Assembly: GCF_039522605.1 (NCBI RefSeq)
Contig: NZ_BAAADS010000010.1
Coordinates: forward strand, 38,529-102,528
From: Lentibacillus siamensis
GTDB taxonomy: Bacteria > Bacillota > Bacilli > Bacillales > Amphibacillaceae
Direction of reading: 5' to 3'
DNA length: 64,000 nucleotides
The notes beneath the pieces were generated by a model. It ran no database searches and had not been told where the DNA came from. It was given only the letters and a program-made list of their open reading frames with translations. Positions 35,421-45,401 of this stretch are shown one piece after another; position 1 is the first letter of the stretch; every line of letters starts with the position of its first letter. The translations under genes were made by a program, and so were the position numbers.

Positions 35421-35756
35421 ATGAGAACAAATCATACGAATTATAACACACAGGAAATTCAGCAACGGGTTGATTCCTACATATCCCAGTTCAAAGAAGG
35501 TTACTTCTCGCCGCTCAGTCTGATGGCGAGGCTAACAGAGGAAGCAGGTGAACTGGCCCGTGAAATCAATCATTATTATGGGGAAAAACCGAAAAAATCC
35601 ACCGAAACGAAAAAAACAGTAGAAGAGGAATTAGGCGATATTGTGTTTGTCCTGACCTGCTTTGCCAATTCATTGGACATCAATCTGTCGGAAGCATTTG
35701 AACAGTCGATGAGCAAAATTGAGACACGGGATAAAGACAGGTGGACAAAAAAATAA
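35421..35756 (+). CDS. ypjD: MazG-like nucleotide pyrophosphohydrolase YpjD
   Basis: A 111-residue protein of the MazG/dUTPase-like all-alpha NTP pyrophosphohydrolase group, probably hydrolysing non-canonical nucleoside triphosphates. The metal-binding pattern EExxE...ExxD is visible as TEEAGELAREINHYYG and EEELGDIVFVLTCFANS. It opens the operon that continues with dapB. The exact substrate is unknown. Confidence 0.88.
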   Translation: MRTNHTNYNTQEIQQRVDSYISQFKEGYFSPLSLMARLTEEAGELAREINHYYGEKPKKSTETKKTVEEELGDIVFVLTCFANSLDINLSEAFEQSMSKIETRDKDRWTKK

Positions 35757-35792
35757 AACGTAACAATCACAGTAATGAGTGGAGGAATTTTG

Positions 35793-36590
35793 ATGAGCAT
35801 TAACATAATTATTGCCGGCCCGCGCGGAAGAATGGGCTCCGAGGCAGTCAATATGGTTCATAACGAGGATAGTTTTGAACTGGTAGCGTGTATCGACCGG
35901 AAACATAACGGAATGAGCATGAATGAAATAGATGGTCTTCCCGATATTGATGTACCATTTTATGAAGATCCGGAAGAATGCCTGCAACAGACGGATGCCG
36001 ATGTACTGATTGACTTAACTATTCCAGAAGCAGGCTTTGTGCATACCAAACTGGCATTGCTGTATGATGTCCGCCCTGTTGTGGGAACATCCGGATTCAC
36101 ACCAGATCAGATTGATGCACTACGGGACCTGTCGAATTCACATGGTACAGGCTGTATTATAGCACCTAACTTTGCTGTCGGTGCAGTGTTGATGATGCGC
36201 TTTGCAAAAGAGGCTGCCAAATATTTGCCTGATATTGAAATCATCGAAAAGCATCATGATAAAAAATTAGACGCACCATCCGGAACAGCTGTCAAAACGG
36301 CTGATTTGATCAAAGACGCAAGAGAATCAAAACAACAGGGTCATCCGGATGAAAAAGAAACAATGGATGGTGCACGGGGGGCAGATACGGACGGAATTCA
36401 TATCCACAGTGTACGTCTCCCAGGCTTGGTTGCACATCAGGAAGTGCTTTTCGGCGGACCGGGACAGACGCTTACCATTAAACATGATTCGTATAATCGT
36501 GAATCATTTATGGCAGGTGTTAAACTTGCGGTCAATAAAGTGATGAGCATGAACGAGCTGGTGTATGGATTGGATAACATACTTGACTAG
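35793..36590 (+). CDS. dapB: 4-hydroxy-tetrahydrodipicolinate reductase
   Basis: NAD(P)H-dependent reduction step of lysine and diaminopimelate synthesis. The 265-residue protein has the nucleotide motif GPRGRMGSEAV near the start, GTSGFT, the catalytic EKHHDKKLDAPSGTA and HSVRLPGLVAHQEVLFGGPGQTLTI. ATG 35793 follows GGAGGA; GTG 35775 is in the binding site and rejected. Confidence 0.96.
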   Translation: MSINIIIAGPRGRMGSEAVNMVHNEDSFELVACIDRKHNGMSMNEIDGLPDIDVPFYEDPEECLQQTDADVLIDLTIPEAGFVHTKLALLYDVRPVVGTSGFTPDQIDALRDLSNSHGTGCIIAPNFAVGAVLMMRFAKEAAKYLPDIEIIEKHHDKKLDAPSGTAVKTADLIKDARESKQQGHPDEKETMDGARGADTDGIHIHSVRLPGLVAHQEVLFGGPGQTLTIKHDSYNRESFMAGVKLAVNKVMSMNELVYGLDNILD

Positions 36591-36602
36591 GGGGAACGGC
36601 AA

Positions 36603-37025
36603 ATGAATATCGCTTTAATTGCCCACGATAAAAAGAAGCGCGATATCATTAATTTCAGTATTGCCTACGAACATATTTTAAAGAATCATCAATTGTTTGC
36701 TACTGGTACAACCGGGCAAAAAATATCTGACGAAGCGGGTCTGGACGTTTATCGTTTTCAGTCTGGCCCGATTGGCGGAGATCAGCAAATTGGCGCCAAA
36801 ATTGCCAGCAATGAAATGGACGTCGTGATCTTTTTAAGAGATCCATTGACAGCACAGCCGCATGAACCTGATGTAAGTGCATTAATGCGGCTGTGTGATG
36901 TCCATTTAATTCCGCTTGCAACCAATATTGCTGCAGCGGAGATTGTGATACGCGCATTGGCGAACGGAGATTTTTCATGGAGAGAAATTATCAAACAACG
37001 TGAAGAAGAAGGTAAGTATCAATGA
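36603..37025 (+). CDS. mgsA: Methylglyoxal synthase
   Basis: Converts dihydroxyacetone phosphate to methylglyoxal and phosphate, a glycolytic bypass. The 140-residue protein begins MNIALIAHDKKKRDI and has TGTTG, SGPIGGDQQIGAKI and FLRDPLTAQPHEPDV, the full family pattern. Its stop overlaps the start of bshA (ATGA); in B. subtilis bshB1 lies between them. Confidence 0.95.
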   Translation: MNIALIAHDKKKRDIINFSIAYEHILKNHQLFATGTTGQKISDEAGLDVYRFQSGPIGGDQQIGAKIASNEMDVVIFLRDPLTAQPHEPDVSALMRLCDVHLIPLATNIAAAEIVIRALANGDFSWREIIKQREEEGKYQ

Positions 37026-38146
37026 AAAAGATAGGAATTACATGTTATCCGACAGTGGGCGGTTCAGGAGTTATCGCCACCGAATTGGGCATGCTGCTGG
37101 CGGAACAGGGCAATGAAATTCATTTCATTACCTCAAGCCTGCCATTTCGACTGAACCATGTTAATCCCGCGATTTTTTATCATGAAGTGGAATTGAATCA
37201 TTATCCGGTTTTTCAATATCCTCCGTTTGACCTTGCGATGGCGAACAAAATGGCGGAAGTTATCGACCAGGAAAAGCTGGATATTCTTCATGTTCACTAT
37301 GCCATGCCACATGCAATTTGTGCCATTTTGGCAAAGGATATCGCAAAACATGATGTAAAAATTGTTACAACGCTGCATGGCACTGACATCACAGTTCTCG
37401 GATATGATCATTCCCTCAAAAAAATGATCAGGCATGGAATCGAAAAGTCAGATGCAGTTACAGCAGTGTCCCAGAGCCTGGTGAATCAAACGAAGGAAAT
37501 GCTCGGTGTGGAAAAAAACATCCAAGTTATTTATAATTTTGTTAATGAAGATAATTATGTAAAAAGCGAACATCCAAGCATCAAACAGCATTACGGTATA
37601 AAAGAAGATGAAAAAGTAATCATTCATATTTCAAATTTCCGCAAAGTGAAACGTGTACAGGATGTTATCTATACATTTGATAAAATCCAGCAACATCTGA
37701 AGGCAAAGCTTGTACTGGTTGGCGATGGGCCGGAATACTCGGACGCTGTACAGCTTACGAAACAGCTGGGTATCCAGAATAAAGTGTTGTTTCCCGGTAA
37801 ACAGAAAAATGTGAGTGATTTACTGTCCATCTCTGACCTGAAACTGCTTTTATCTGAGAAAGAAAGTTTTGGACTTGTGCTTTTGGAAGCAATGTCCTGC
37901 GAGGTACCATGTATTGGAACAACAATAGGCGGAATTCCGGAAGTGATTGACCATGGGAATTCCGGTTATCTGGTGGAAGTCGGTGATACACAAGCAGCTG
38001 CTGCATATGCGATTAATCTGCTGAGTGATGATGCACTTCTGGAACGCTTCTCCAAAAATGCGCTTGATCGTGCCAGAAGCTGTTTTTCTTCCCTGGATAT
38101 TGTTAACCAGTACAGCGCACTTTATGACGAAATACTGAAATGGTGA
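37022..38146 (+). CDS. bshA: N-acetyl-alpha-D-glucosaminyl L-malate synthase BshA
   Basis: GT4 glycosyltransferase that makes GlcNAc-malate, the first step of bacillithiol synthesis. 374 residues; the N-terminus KKIGITCYPTVGGSGVIATELG is diagnostic, with LHVHYAMPHA, TTLHGTDITVLG, the donor-site GDGPE and ESFGLVLLEAMSCEVPCIGT. Translationally coupled to mgsA. Together with ypdA the window holds both a synthesis and a recycling gene for bacillithiol. Confidence 0.95.
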   Translation: MKKIGITCYPTVGGSGVIATELGMLLAEQGNEIHFITSSLPFRLNHVNPAIFYHEVELNHYPVFQYPPFDLAMANKMAEVIDQEKLDILHVHYAMPHAICAILAKDIAKHDVKIVTTLHGTDITVLGYDHSLKKMIRHGIEKSDAVTAVSQSLVNQTKEMLGVEKNIQVIYNFVNEDNYVKSEHPSIKQHYGIKEDEKVIIHISNFRKVKRVQDVIYTFDKIQQHLKAKLVLVGDGPEYSDAVQLTKQLGIQNKVLFPGKQKNVSDLLSISDLKLLLSEKESFGLVLLEAMSCEVPCIGTTIGGIPEVIDHGNSGYLVEVGDTQAAAAYAINLLSDDALLERFSKNALDRARSCFSSLDIVNQYSALYDEILKW

Positions 38147-38151
38147 AAACA

Positions 38152-39351
38152 ATGGATCTATCCATTTTTGATGAAGCGAAAGAAATATTGGAGCGACTTG
38201 AGTCTTATAACCATAAGGCATATTTTGTCGGTGGCTGTGTACGGGATATGATTCTCGGACGAAAAATAGGTGACATTGATATAGCCACTTCGGCAGCACC
38301 TGAATTGGTCCAACAAATATTTGAAAATGTCATACCGGTCGGAATACAGCATGGTACTGTCATTGTCCGACACAACCGTCAGTCATACGAAGTGACGACA
38401 TTTCGAACAGATGGCAAATATTCAGACCAGCGACATCCTGATTCGGTTACATTCATTCAGTCGATTGACGAGGATTTGCGACGTCGTGACTTTACCATTA
38501 ATGCATTGGCAATGGATAAAGATGGGGAAATCATTGATTTATTCCGGGGCAGAAAAGACATAGCTGACAGGGTAATCCAGACAGTCGGAAACGGTTATGA
38601 GCGTTTTGAGGAGGATCCTCTCCGTATCATCCGGGCGCTCCGGTTTTCCAGTCAGCTGGGATTTACCATAAGTGAGTTAACAATGGCCAATATGAAAAAT
38701 CTCAAACACGAAATAGAAGGGATTGCCGTTGAACGAATCAAACAGGAATTTGCAAAATTTTTTGCGGGTGAACATGTGCAAAGTGGCATCGCGTATTTAA
38801 AAGAAATGCAATTAGACCACTATCTGCCGGTTTTCAGAAATCACCGTGAATTGATTCATGAACTGCCAGACGGGTTGACACCTGTTCCATCGTTTGGAGC
38901 CCTTATCGCTTTATTCCATTACCTTGCGCCGCAAATTACCATTCAGGATTGGAGCAGCCAATGGAAATGTTCCAACAAGGAAAAACGTGTGGCGATTGAT
39001 TTAACGTTGGCACTTCGTCAGTACAATAAAAATGGGCTGGACAGCTGGCTTGTCTATTGTTTACCTGCAGCATGTCATTCTTCCATTGTTGTGTTGATAA
39101 ATTTATTATTGGACGAGCGTGTTGAATTAAATGATTTTTTGAGGCTGAACAGTAATTTACCGATCCATTCAAGACAAGAATTAGCGATTAATGGACATGA
39201 CATCAAACAATTATTTCCTAGTCGAAATGGTGGACCCTGGATCAAAAATATACTGAATGCTGTTGAATTTGCCGTAGTTACCGGAAAAGTGGATAATGAT
39301 AAAAATGACTTAAAGGAATGGATAAAATGGAATCCAACCGCAACAAATTAA
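38152..39351 (+). CDS. cca: CCA tRNA nucleotidyltransferase
   Basis: Adds or repairs the 3' CCA of tRNAs. The class II polymerase head shows AYFVGGCVRDMILGR and the metal-binding GDIDIAT (D41, D43), then RRRDFTINALAMD, the DLFRGRKDI loop and EDPLRIIRALRFSSQLGF. 399 residues from ATG 38152, which has GGTGA in front; ATG 38140, overlapping the bshA stop, is possible. birA overlaps its end by 25 bases. Confidence 0.94.
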   Translation: MDLSIFDEAKEILERLESYNHKAYFVGGCVRDMILGRKIGDIDIATSAAPELVQQIFENVIPVGIQHGTVIVRHNRQSYEVTTFRTDGKYSDQRHPDSVTFIQSIDEDLRRRDFTINALAMDKDGEIIDLFRGRKDIADRVIQTVGNGYERFEEDPLRIIRALRFSSQLGFTISELTMANMKNLKHEIEGIAVERIKQEFAKFFAGEHVQSGIAYLKEMQLDHYLPVFRNHRELIHELPDGLTPVPSFGALIALFHYLAPQITIQDWSSQWKCSNKEKRVAIDLTLALRQYNKNGLDSWLVYCLPAACHSSIVVLINLLLDERVELNDFLRLNSNLPIHSRQELAINGHDIKQLFPSRNGGPWIKNILNAVEFAVVTGKVDNDKNDLKEWIKWNPTATN

Positions 39352-40322
39352 TTGAGTTGTTATCAGCGAGCAGAGATAAATATGTATCCGGTCAATTCCT
39401 TTCCGAAAAGTTGGATATTTCCCGCAGTGCTATTTGGAAACATATGCGGGAACTGGAAAAAGACGGATATAAGATAGAAGGTGTATCACGCAAAGGTTAC
39501 CGAATCATTAAGTTCCCTGATAAAGTAAGTGAAAACACACTTCAGTGGGGGTTACAAACCCAATGGCTGGGCAAAAAAATTATTCACCGTGAAGCCATTT
39601 CCACCACCCAGCAGCTGGCACATAAAACAGCTCAGGAAGGTACTAATAATGGAACAGTTATCATTGCCGACGAACAAACAGAAGGCAAGGGAAGAATGAA
39701 CCGCCATTGGCATTCATCCAAAGGAAAAGGGGTCTGGATGAGCCTGATTCTTAAACCCGATATTCCGCCTAATCTTGCACCACAGCTGACACTGCTGACT
39801 GCAACAGTGCTGGCAGAAGTGTTTTCATCGTATACGAACACAAACCCAAAAATCAAATGGCCGAACGATATTCTCATCGAAGACAGGAAGACAGCGGGTA
39901 TTTTGACAGAAATGCAGGCGGAACAGGATCAGATTCAATATGTAGTAATTGGAATGGGTATTAATGTGAATACGGCTGCTGAGGAGATACCGGATGATAT
40001 TAGGAATAAGGCAACTTCATTACGTATGGAGACGGGGGAAAATTGGAATCTGAAGGACCTTATTCAGCGCATTCTCGCTGCATTTGAGACTGGCTATGAA
40101 ACATACATGACCGATGGATTCCCACCGGTTAAACAAAAATGGGAGCACTATGGGTATAAAATCGGAGAACGGCTATTCATTAAAACATTGCGGAAAGAGT
40201 GGTATGCAACGTTTATTGGGATTGGTGAAGATGGTGCATTACTGATTCAGAATGACGATGGAGGGGTTGAAAAGATTTATTCAGCGGAAATTGAATGGTT
40301 TAAAGAAAAGGGGGATGTATGA
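39327..40322 (+). CDS. birA: Biotin operon repressor / biotin-protein ligase
   Basis: Bifunctional protein that biotinylates carboxylases and represses biotin genes. 331 residues. An N-terminal winged helix-turn-helix (about 10-60, VSGQFLSEKLDISRSAIWKHMRELEKDGY) marks the repressor form; the ligase core has TNNGTVIIADEQTEGKGRMNRHWHS and KIKWPNDIL. ATG 39327 lies nine bases after AAAGGA inside the end of cca; ATG 39318 is too close to that site. Confidence 0.95.
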   Translation: MESNRNKLIELLSASRDKYVSGQFLSEKLDISRSAIWKHMRELEKDGYKIEGVSRKGYRIIKFPDKVSENTLQWGLQTQWLGKKIIHREAISTTQQLAHKTAQEGTNNGTVIIADEQTEGKGRMNRHWHSSKGKGVWMSLILKPDIPPNLAPQLTLLTATVLAEVFSSYTNTNPKIKWPNDILIEDRKTAGILTEMQAEQDQIQYVVIGMGINVNTAAEEIPDDIRNKATSLRMETGENWNLKDLIQRILAAFETGYETYMTDGFPPVKQKWEHYGYKIGERLFIKTLRKEWYATFIGIGEDGALLIQNDDGGVEKIYSAEIEWFKEKGDV

Positions 40323-41161
40323 TGCTGACAAGAACAGACTTGCAAAAAATGAAAACGGAAAATCGCAAAATTGCAATGATAACTGCCTATGATTTCCCCT
40401 CAGCCAAAACGGCTGAAAAAGCAGGGATTGACATGATTTTGGTTGGGGATTCGCTTGGAATGGTTGTACTCGGATATGATTCCACCGTAAAAGTAACGGT
40501 TGGTGACATGTCCCACCACGGAAAAGCTGTGCGACGTGGAGCTCCGGACACATTTGTTGTTGTCGATATGCCGTTTATGTCCTATCATGTGTCACAGGAA
40601 CAAACGATGCAAAATGCGCAAAAACTGATGCAGGAAACAGACGCTCAAGCGGTTAAACTGGAAGGTGCGAATGAGGAAATTCTTCGTGCGACCAGGAAAC
40701 TTACTGAAGCAGGGATTCCGGTGGTGGCCCATTTAGGATTGACTCCGCAATCCGTTAATGTTCTTGGCGGATTTAAAGTACAAGGGAAGGACAGACAAGC
40801 TGGCGAACAGTTGCTCCGTGATGCCAAAAATCTGACAGACAGCGGAGCAGTTGCACTTGTATTGGAGTGTGTTCCGGAAGAACTCGCAGCGATTGTAACC
40901 GATGAAATTACAATCCCGACCATCGGAATCGGTGCTGGCCCGGGTTGTGACGGCCAGGTGCTTGTGTACCATGATATAGTAAAATATGGAGTTGACAGAC
41001 TGCCTAAATTTGTAAAAACCTATGCCGATTTTAATACAATCGGCATAGAAGGTGTGGAAGCCTATATTTCAGATGTCCGGCAGCAAATATTCCCTGCAGC
41101 CGAACACACATTTAACATAAAAGACAATCAGTTATTGCCGAAAACCAATAAGAAAGAGTAG
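40319..41161 (+). CDS. panB: 3-methyl-2-oxobutanoate hydroxymethyltransferase
   Basis: First step of pantothenate synthesis: transfers a hydroxymethyl group from methylene-THF to ketoisovalerate. 280 residues with MITAYDFPSAKTAEKAGIDMILVGDSLGMVVLG, the catalytic-metal region VKLEG, and IPTIGIGAGPGCDGQVLVYHD. Two tandem ATG codons (40319, 40322) overlap the birA stop; either may be used. panC follows five bases after the stop. Confidence 0.95.
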   Translation: MMLTRTDLQKMKTENRKIAMITAYDFPSAKTAEKAGIDMILVGDSLGMVVLGYDSTVKVTVGDMSHHGKAVRRGAPDTFVVVDMPFMSYHVSQEQTMQNAQKLMQETDAQAVKLEGANEEILRATRKLTEAGIPVVAHLGLTPQSVNVLGGFKVQGKDRQAGEQLLRDAKNLTDSGAVALVLECVPEELAAIVTDEITIPTIGIGAGPGCDGQVLVYHDIVKYGVDRLPKFVKTYADFNTIGIEGVEAYISDVRQQIFPAAEHTFNIKDNQLLPKTNKKE

Positions 41162-41166
41162 ATTTT

Positions 41167-42027
41167 ATGCAAATTATACGATCAGTAAAGGAAATGCAGC
41201 AGTTGATGCTGGAACTTGGCAAAGAAAACAGGATAGGTTTTGTTGCCACAATGGGCTATTTTCATGAGGGACATATTTCACTTATGAAGGAATCAGTAAA
41301 GGAAAACGACAAAACCGTTACAAGTATATTCGTCAACCCATTGCAATTTGGTGCTAACGAGGATCTTGAACGGTATCCCCAAGATCTGGAGAATGACAAA
41401 AGAGTGGCAGAGGAAGTGGGAGTGGATATTTTATTTATCCCTGAAGCCACTGATATGTATCCCACAAAAATGACCTTTGAAATAATTGCAAAACAGCGGA
41501 CAAATGTAATGTGCGGGAAAACCAGACCAGGACATTTCGAGGGAGTTGCCACTGTCCTCATTAAGCTGTTTAATATCGTACGTCCCGATAGAACATATTT
41601 CGGCAGTAAAGACGCACAGCAGGCATCCATTGTACAAGCGTTCATTCATGAATTGAATTTTCCCATTGAATTGGTTATATTACCGATTGTCAGGGAAACA
41701 GATGGTCTTGCAAAAAGCAGCCGGAATATTAATTTAACCACCCAGGAGCGACAGGAGGCTGTATGGATTCATAAATCACTGGAATATGGCAGACAATTCG
41801 TTGTTGACGGTGAATTTATTCCTGCTATGATTGTACAAGAGGTTATAAACATGATTCATGAAAAAACATCCGGAACTGTTGATTATGTGGAGTTATTGAG
41901 CTATCCAGAATTAGAGCCGGTCATTAATACCGGCAATCAATTCATTCTGGCTGCAGCAGTACACTTCAGTCAGGCGCGACTGATTGACAACCTTATAATT
42001 GACAGTGAAGGAAACAAAACAAGGTAA
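41167..42027 (+). CDS. panC: Pantothenate synthetase
   Basis: ATP-dependent condensation of pantoate with beta-alanine. 286 residues with the HIGH-like motif MGYFHEGHISLMK, SIFVNPLQFGANEDLERYPQ, RPGHFEGVATVLIKLFNIV, FGSKDAQQ and the KMSKS-like DGLAKSSRN. The second residue of the usual MGALHEGH motif varies here (MGYFHEGH), a mild change. Middle gene of the panBCD set. Confidence 0.95.
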   Translation: MQIIRSVKEMQQLMLELGKENRIGFVATMGYFHEGHISLMKESVKENDKTVTSIFVNPLQFGANEDLERYPQDLENDKRVAEEVGVDILFIPEATDMYPTKMTFEIIAKQRTNVMCGKTRPGHFEGVATVLIKLFNIVRPDRTYFGSKDAQQASIVQAFIHELNFPIELVILPIVRETDGLAKSSRNINLTTQERQEAVWIHKSLEYGRQFVVDGEFIPAMIVQEVINMIHEKTSGTVDYVELLSYPELEPVINTGNQFILAAAVHFSQARLIDNLIIDSEGNKTR

Positions 42028-42082
42028 AGCGAACCTTCAATCAGAGAGGTTCTTTCCCTTGGATAAATTAGGAGGAAACGGC

Positions 42083-42466
42083 ATGTTTCGCACCATGATG
42101 AAAGCTAAAATTCATCGTGCCCGTGTTACCGAAGCAAATTTGAACTACGTTGGCAGTATCACGATTGACCAGAATATTCTTGATGAGACCGATATTCTGC
42201 CGCACGAAAAGGTGCAAATTGTAAACAATAATAATGGAGCCCGCTTGGAGACCTATGTCATATCCGGTGAAAGAGGGTCCGGAGTTATTTGCTTAAACGG
42301 GGCAGCTGCACGGCTTGTCCAAAAAAACGATATTGTTATTATTGTTTCCTATGCACTAGTCGCGAGTGATGAACTTGCAGGCTATAAACCAAAAGTCGCA
42401 CTAATGGATGAAGAAAACAGAGTCACCAGAATTGTTGAACAGGAGCCTCCATTAACTGCGATATAA
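42083..42466 (+). CDS. panD: Aspartate 1-decarboxylase
   Basis: Pyruvoyl enzyme making beta-alanine from aspartate. 127 residues, identical in length to B. subtilis PanD. Self-cleavage between Gly24 and Ser25 in YVGSITID generates the pyruvoyl group; GERGSGVICLNGAAARLV and Tyr/Arg active-site residues are present. ATG 42083 follows AGGAGG; the frame upstream overlaps panC and is not used. Confidence 0.96.
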   Translation: MFRTMMKAKIHRARVTEANLNYVGSITIDQNILDETDILPHEKVQIVNNNNGARLETYVISGERGSGVICLNGAAARLVQKNDIVIIVSYALVASDELAGYKPKVALMDEENRVTRIVEQEPPLTAI

Positions 42467-42486
42467 TTTCAAAATGGTGGCACAAC

Positions 42487-42516
42487 GCTTATCTGTTCAT
42501 GTGATAAGCAATTTTC
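42487..42516 (+). terminator. Weak terminator or hairpin after panD
   Basis: GCTTATC (42487-42493) pairs with GATAAGC (42503-42509), then AATTTTC. The stem is short and the T run poor. Confidence 0.35.
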
Positions 42517-42551
42517 AGCTGAAGTGATTTTTAGAGAGACAGGTGGATATA

Positions 42552-45359
42552 ATGGATAGGCGATTTGCGGTGATTGATCTCGAAACAACAGGACACTCAC
42601 CATCAAAAGGCGACAAAATAATTGAAGTTGGTCTTGTCATTATCGAAAATGATGAAATTACTGATGAATTCTCCACTTTGCTTCATCCGGGAAAAGATAT
42701 TTCACCTTTTATTACAAAATTGACAGGTATTTCCAATGACGACGTAAAAAAGGCTCCTCGATTCCAGGATAAAGCAGATGAAATTGCTGCACTGCTGCAA
42801 AACAGCTATATTATTGCTCATAATGTTCCGTTCGATCTGGGCTTTATTAACGAAGAATTTGCCTTTGCCGGATTGAAAAAACTGCAAAATCCTGTCCTGG
42901 ATACAGTTGAGTTGTCGCGTATACTTTGTCCAAAAGCTCCCGGGTTCAAATTGGGGCAACTGGCAGAATTTATGAATCTTGATCACCATGACCCACACCG
43001 TGCACTTTCAGATGCATTTGTAACGGCTAAATTATTTTTGACCCTTAAGCAAAAACTTTATACACTGCCATATGAGACAGTTACACAACTGTTGCAGCTG
43101 TCAAAACAGTTGAAATCCGATTTGGAGGAATTATTATACGATTGTCAGCAGGCATTTGGTATGTCAATTGAACCGGAAGCTGGAATGGACAGTTTCAGAG
43201 GGATGGCATTTAGAGCAATCGAGATACCCAAAAAGAAACATTTTGACATCGCAACTGCATTCGGAAATTACTTAGATGATATTTTTGAAGAAGACGGAAG
43301 TATGCAAAAACTGATGACACGATATGAAAAGCGTGATGGTCAAAGGGAAATGTCTGAAACGATTTACGACGCTTTTCAATCAAATAATCACGCGTTGATT
43401 GAGGCGGAAACCGGAACCGGAAAATCCCTGGCATACTTAATACCTGCTGTGTATGAAGCGGTCCGAACAAACAAGCGAATTGTTATCAGTACATATACGA
43501 TACAGCTGCAGGCACAGTTGATGGAGGAAGAAATACCTCTGATACGAAAACTGCTACCATTTTCATTTGATGTAGCATTATTGAAAGGAAAACAGCATTA
43601 TATCAGCCTGGAGAAATTTGAGCGGTCTCTTGCTAATATGCAATCGGATAATTATGATATTACATTGACAAAGTCGATGATTCTTGTATGGTTAACAGAG
43701 ACCGATACAGGGGATATTGATGAAATACAGCTGCCATCGAGCGGATATTATTTTTACCGGGGGATTTCGAGTGATTCAGAAGGTTTTGCAGATCCGAATT
43801 CACCCTGGTTTAGCCGATCCTATTATCAAAAGGCACGGAAAAAAGCCCAGCAGGCAGATATTTTAATTACGAATCATGCCTTACTGAGTACCGACATGTT
43901 CAATGAATACCAGTTTTTGCCGTCCTATAATAAAGCCATTATTGACGAGGCACATCATTTGGAAGAGACAGCTTCCAAACATTATGGCCTGAAATTGGAT
44001 TATGTTTCCATTCAATATATGCTTTCACATATTGGAGCAACAGATGAGGACGGCTGGTTGAATACAACACTTGTTAAATATAGGTTTACAGCCGAATACT
44101 TTCCGTTTGAAACCTGGAATGATATCTTCCAGAAAGCAAAACACGAGGCGGATGACATGTTCCGTATGATTTTTCAATATGTTATCGAGCAAAAGCAGAG
44201 AGACAGGTCCCTGAGTGATATCGGACGCATCCAGTACCGTTTCCAAACTGATGAGGCGTATTCGTCAAAATGGAATGTTATTTTGGAAATGGTATCAAGG
44301 TTTATTTTTTACGTAAGGGATTTAATCCATATGCTTTCACAGCTGGATTACCATGCTTCCGAAATGGATGTCTTTGACAGACATGAAAAAATCAATCTTC
44401 AGGAATCCATCGAGTCGCTTCAGTCCATTATCGACAGAATGGAGGAGCTTTTTCTGATGGAAGATGAGCAGGATCCTCAAGTGAAATGGATTGAAATTGA
44501 GGCGAAAGGTGCCAAAAACGCTGTCTATTTGTACAGCGAGCCAACAGATATGTCCGAAATACTTGCTGATGAATTTTTCAGTCAGAAGAAGAGCCTGATT
44601 CTGACAAGTGCAACCCTGACAATGAAAAATTCATTTACCTTTGTCCAAAACCGTCTTGGTCTTATGCCGGAAGATACGGTTGCAGTAAAAATTGAATCAC
44701 CTTTTTCATATGAGAATCAGGTGCAGCTGATGATACCAAATGATTTTCCGGATGTTAGACAAGGAAATCAGGATGACTTTATTTATTCCACTTGTGAAGC
44801 AATATTATCGCTTGCCGACATTACCCAGGGTAGAATGCTTGTATTGTTTACTTCGTATGATATGCTGCGAAAATCATACTGGCTGCTCAAAGATATGATG
44901 AATGCGGAAGATTACATGGTGATTGCACAAGGTATTTCGAGTGGAAGCCGTTCGCGACTTAAAAAGAACTTTCAGTCATTTGATCAGTCCATTTTGCTTG
45001 GAACAAGTTCATTCTGGGAGGGTGTTGATATTCCGGGTGAAGATTTATCCTGTCTGATGATTGTCCGGCTTCCTTTCCAGCCGCCAAATCATCCGATATA
45101 TGAAGCAAAATCACAACGGTTTAAAAATAACGGTAAAAATGCTTTTTTTGAGTTGGCACTGCCCAATGCAGTTATACGTTTCAAACAGGGTTTTGGCCGG
45201 CTGATTAGATCTGCCGGTGACCGTGGTATTGTGTTTGTATGTGATGCGCGGATTGTCAAATCGCGCTATGGCAGATTTTTCACACAATCCATTCCCTCCG
45301 TGCCAGTAACATATGATTCAACGGAAAAATTAATGGATAAAGCGGAGAAGTGGTTTTAG
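42552..45359 (+). CDS. dinG: DinG-family exonuclease/helicase (YpvA-type)
   Basis: A 935-residue fusion of an N-terminal DEDDh 3'-5' exonuclease (DLETTG at residues 9-14, VLDTVELSRI, HRALSDAFVTA) with a superfamily 2 XPD/DinG-like helicase: Walker A AETGTGKSLAYL, DEAH box IIDEAHHLEE, C-terminal FWEGVDIPGEDLSCL and QGFGRLIRS. It probably acts in DNA repair. The four-cysteine iron-sulfur cluster of XPD is not evident. ATG 42552 with AGGTGG in front is preferred to GTG 42543. Confidence 0.92.
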   Translation: MDRRFAVIDLETTGHSPSKGDKIIEVGLVIIENDEITDEFSTLLHPGKDISPFITKLTGISNDDVKKAPRFQDKADEIAALLQNSYIIAHNVPFDLGFINEEFAFAGLKKLQNPVLDTVELSRILCPKAPGFKLGQLAEFMNLDHHDPHRALSDAFVTAKLFLTLKQKLYTLPYETVTQLLQLSKQLKSDLEELLYDCQQAFGMSIEPEAGMDSFRGMAFRAIEIPKKKHFDIATAFGNYLDDIFEEDGSMQKLMTRYEKRDGQREMSETIYDAFQSNNHALIEAETGTGKSLAYLIPAVYEAVRTNKRIVISTYTIQLQAQLMEEEIPLIRKLLPFSFDVALLKGKQHYISLEKFERSLANMQSDNYDITLTKSMILVWLTETDTGDIDEIQLPSSGYYFYRGISSDSEGFADPNSPWFSRSYYQKARKKAQQADILITNHALLSTDMFNEYQFLPSYNKAIIDEAHHLEETASKHYGLKLDYVSIQYMLSHIGATDEDGWLNTTLVKYRFTAEYFPFETWNDIFQKAKHEADDMFRMIFQYVIEQKQRDRSLSDIGRIQYRFQTDEAYSSKWNVILEMVSRFIFYVRDLIHMLSQLDYHASEMDVFDRHEKINLQESIESLQSIIDRMEELFLMEDEQDPQVKWIEIEAKGAKNAVYLYSEPTDMSEILADEFFSQKKSLILTSATLTMKNSFTFVQNRLGLMPEDTVAVKIESPFSYENQVQLMIPNDFPDVRQGNQDDFIYSTCEAILSLADITQGRMLVLFTSYDMLRKSYWLLKDMMNAEDYMVIAQGISSGSRSRLKKNFQSFDQSILLGTSSFWEGVDIPGEDLSCLMIVRLPFQPPNHPIYEAKSQRFKNNGKNAFFELALPNAVIRFKQGFGRLIRSAGDRGIVFVCDARIVKSRYGRFFTQSIPSVPVTYDSTEKLMDKAEKWF

Positions 45360-45401
45360 TAGCTTGTTTAACCCCGCAGTTGACAAAAACGTAACAAAAA
45401 A

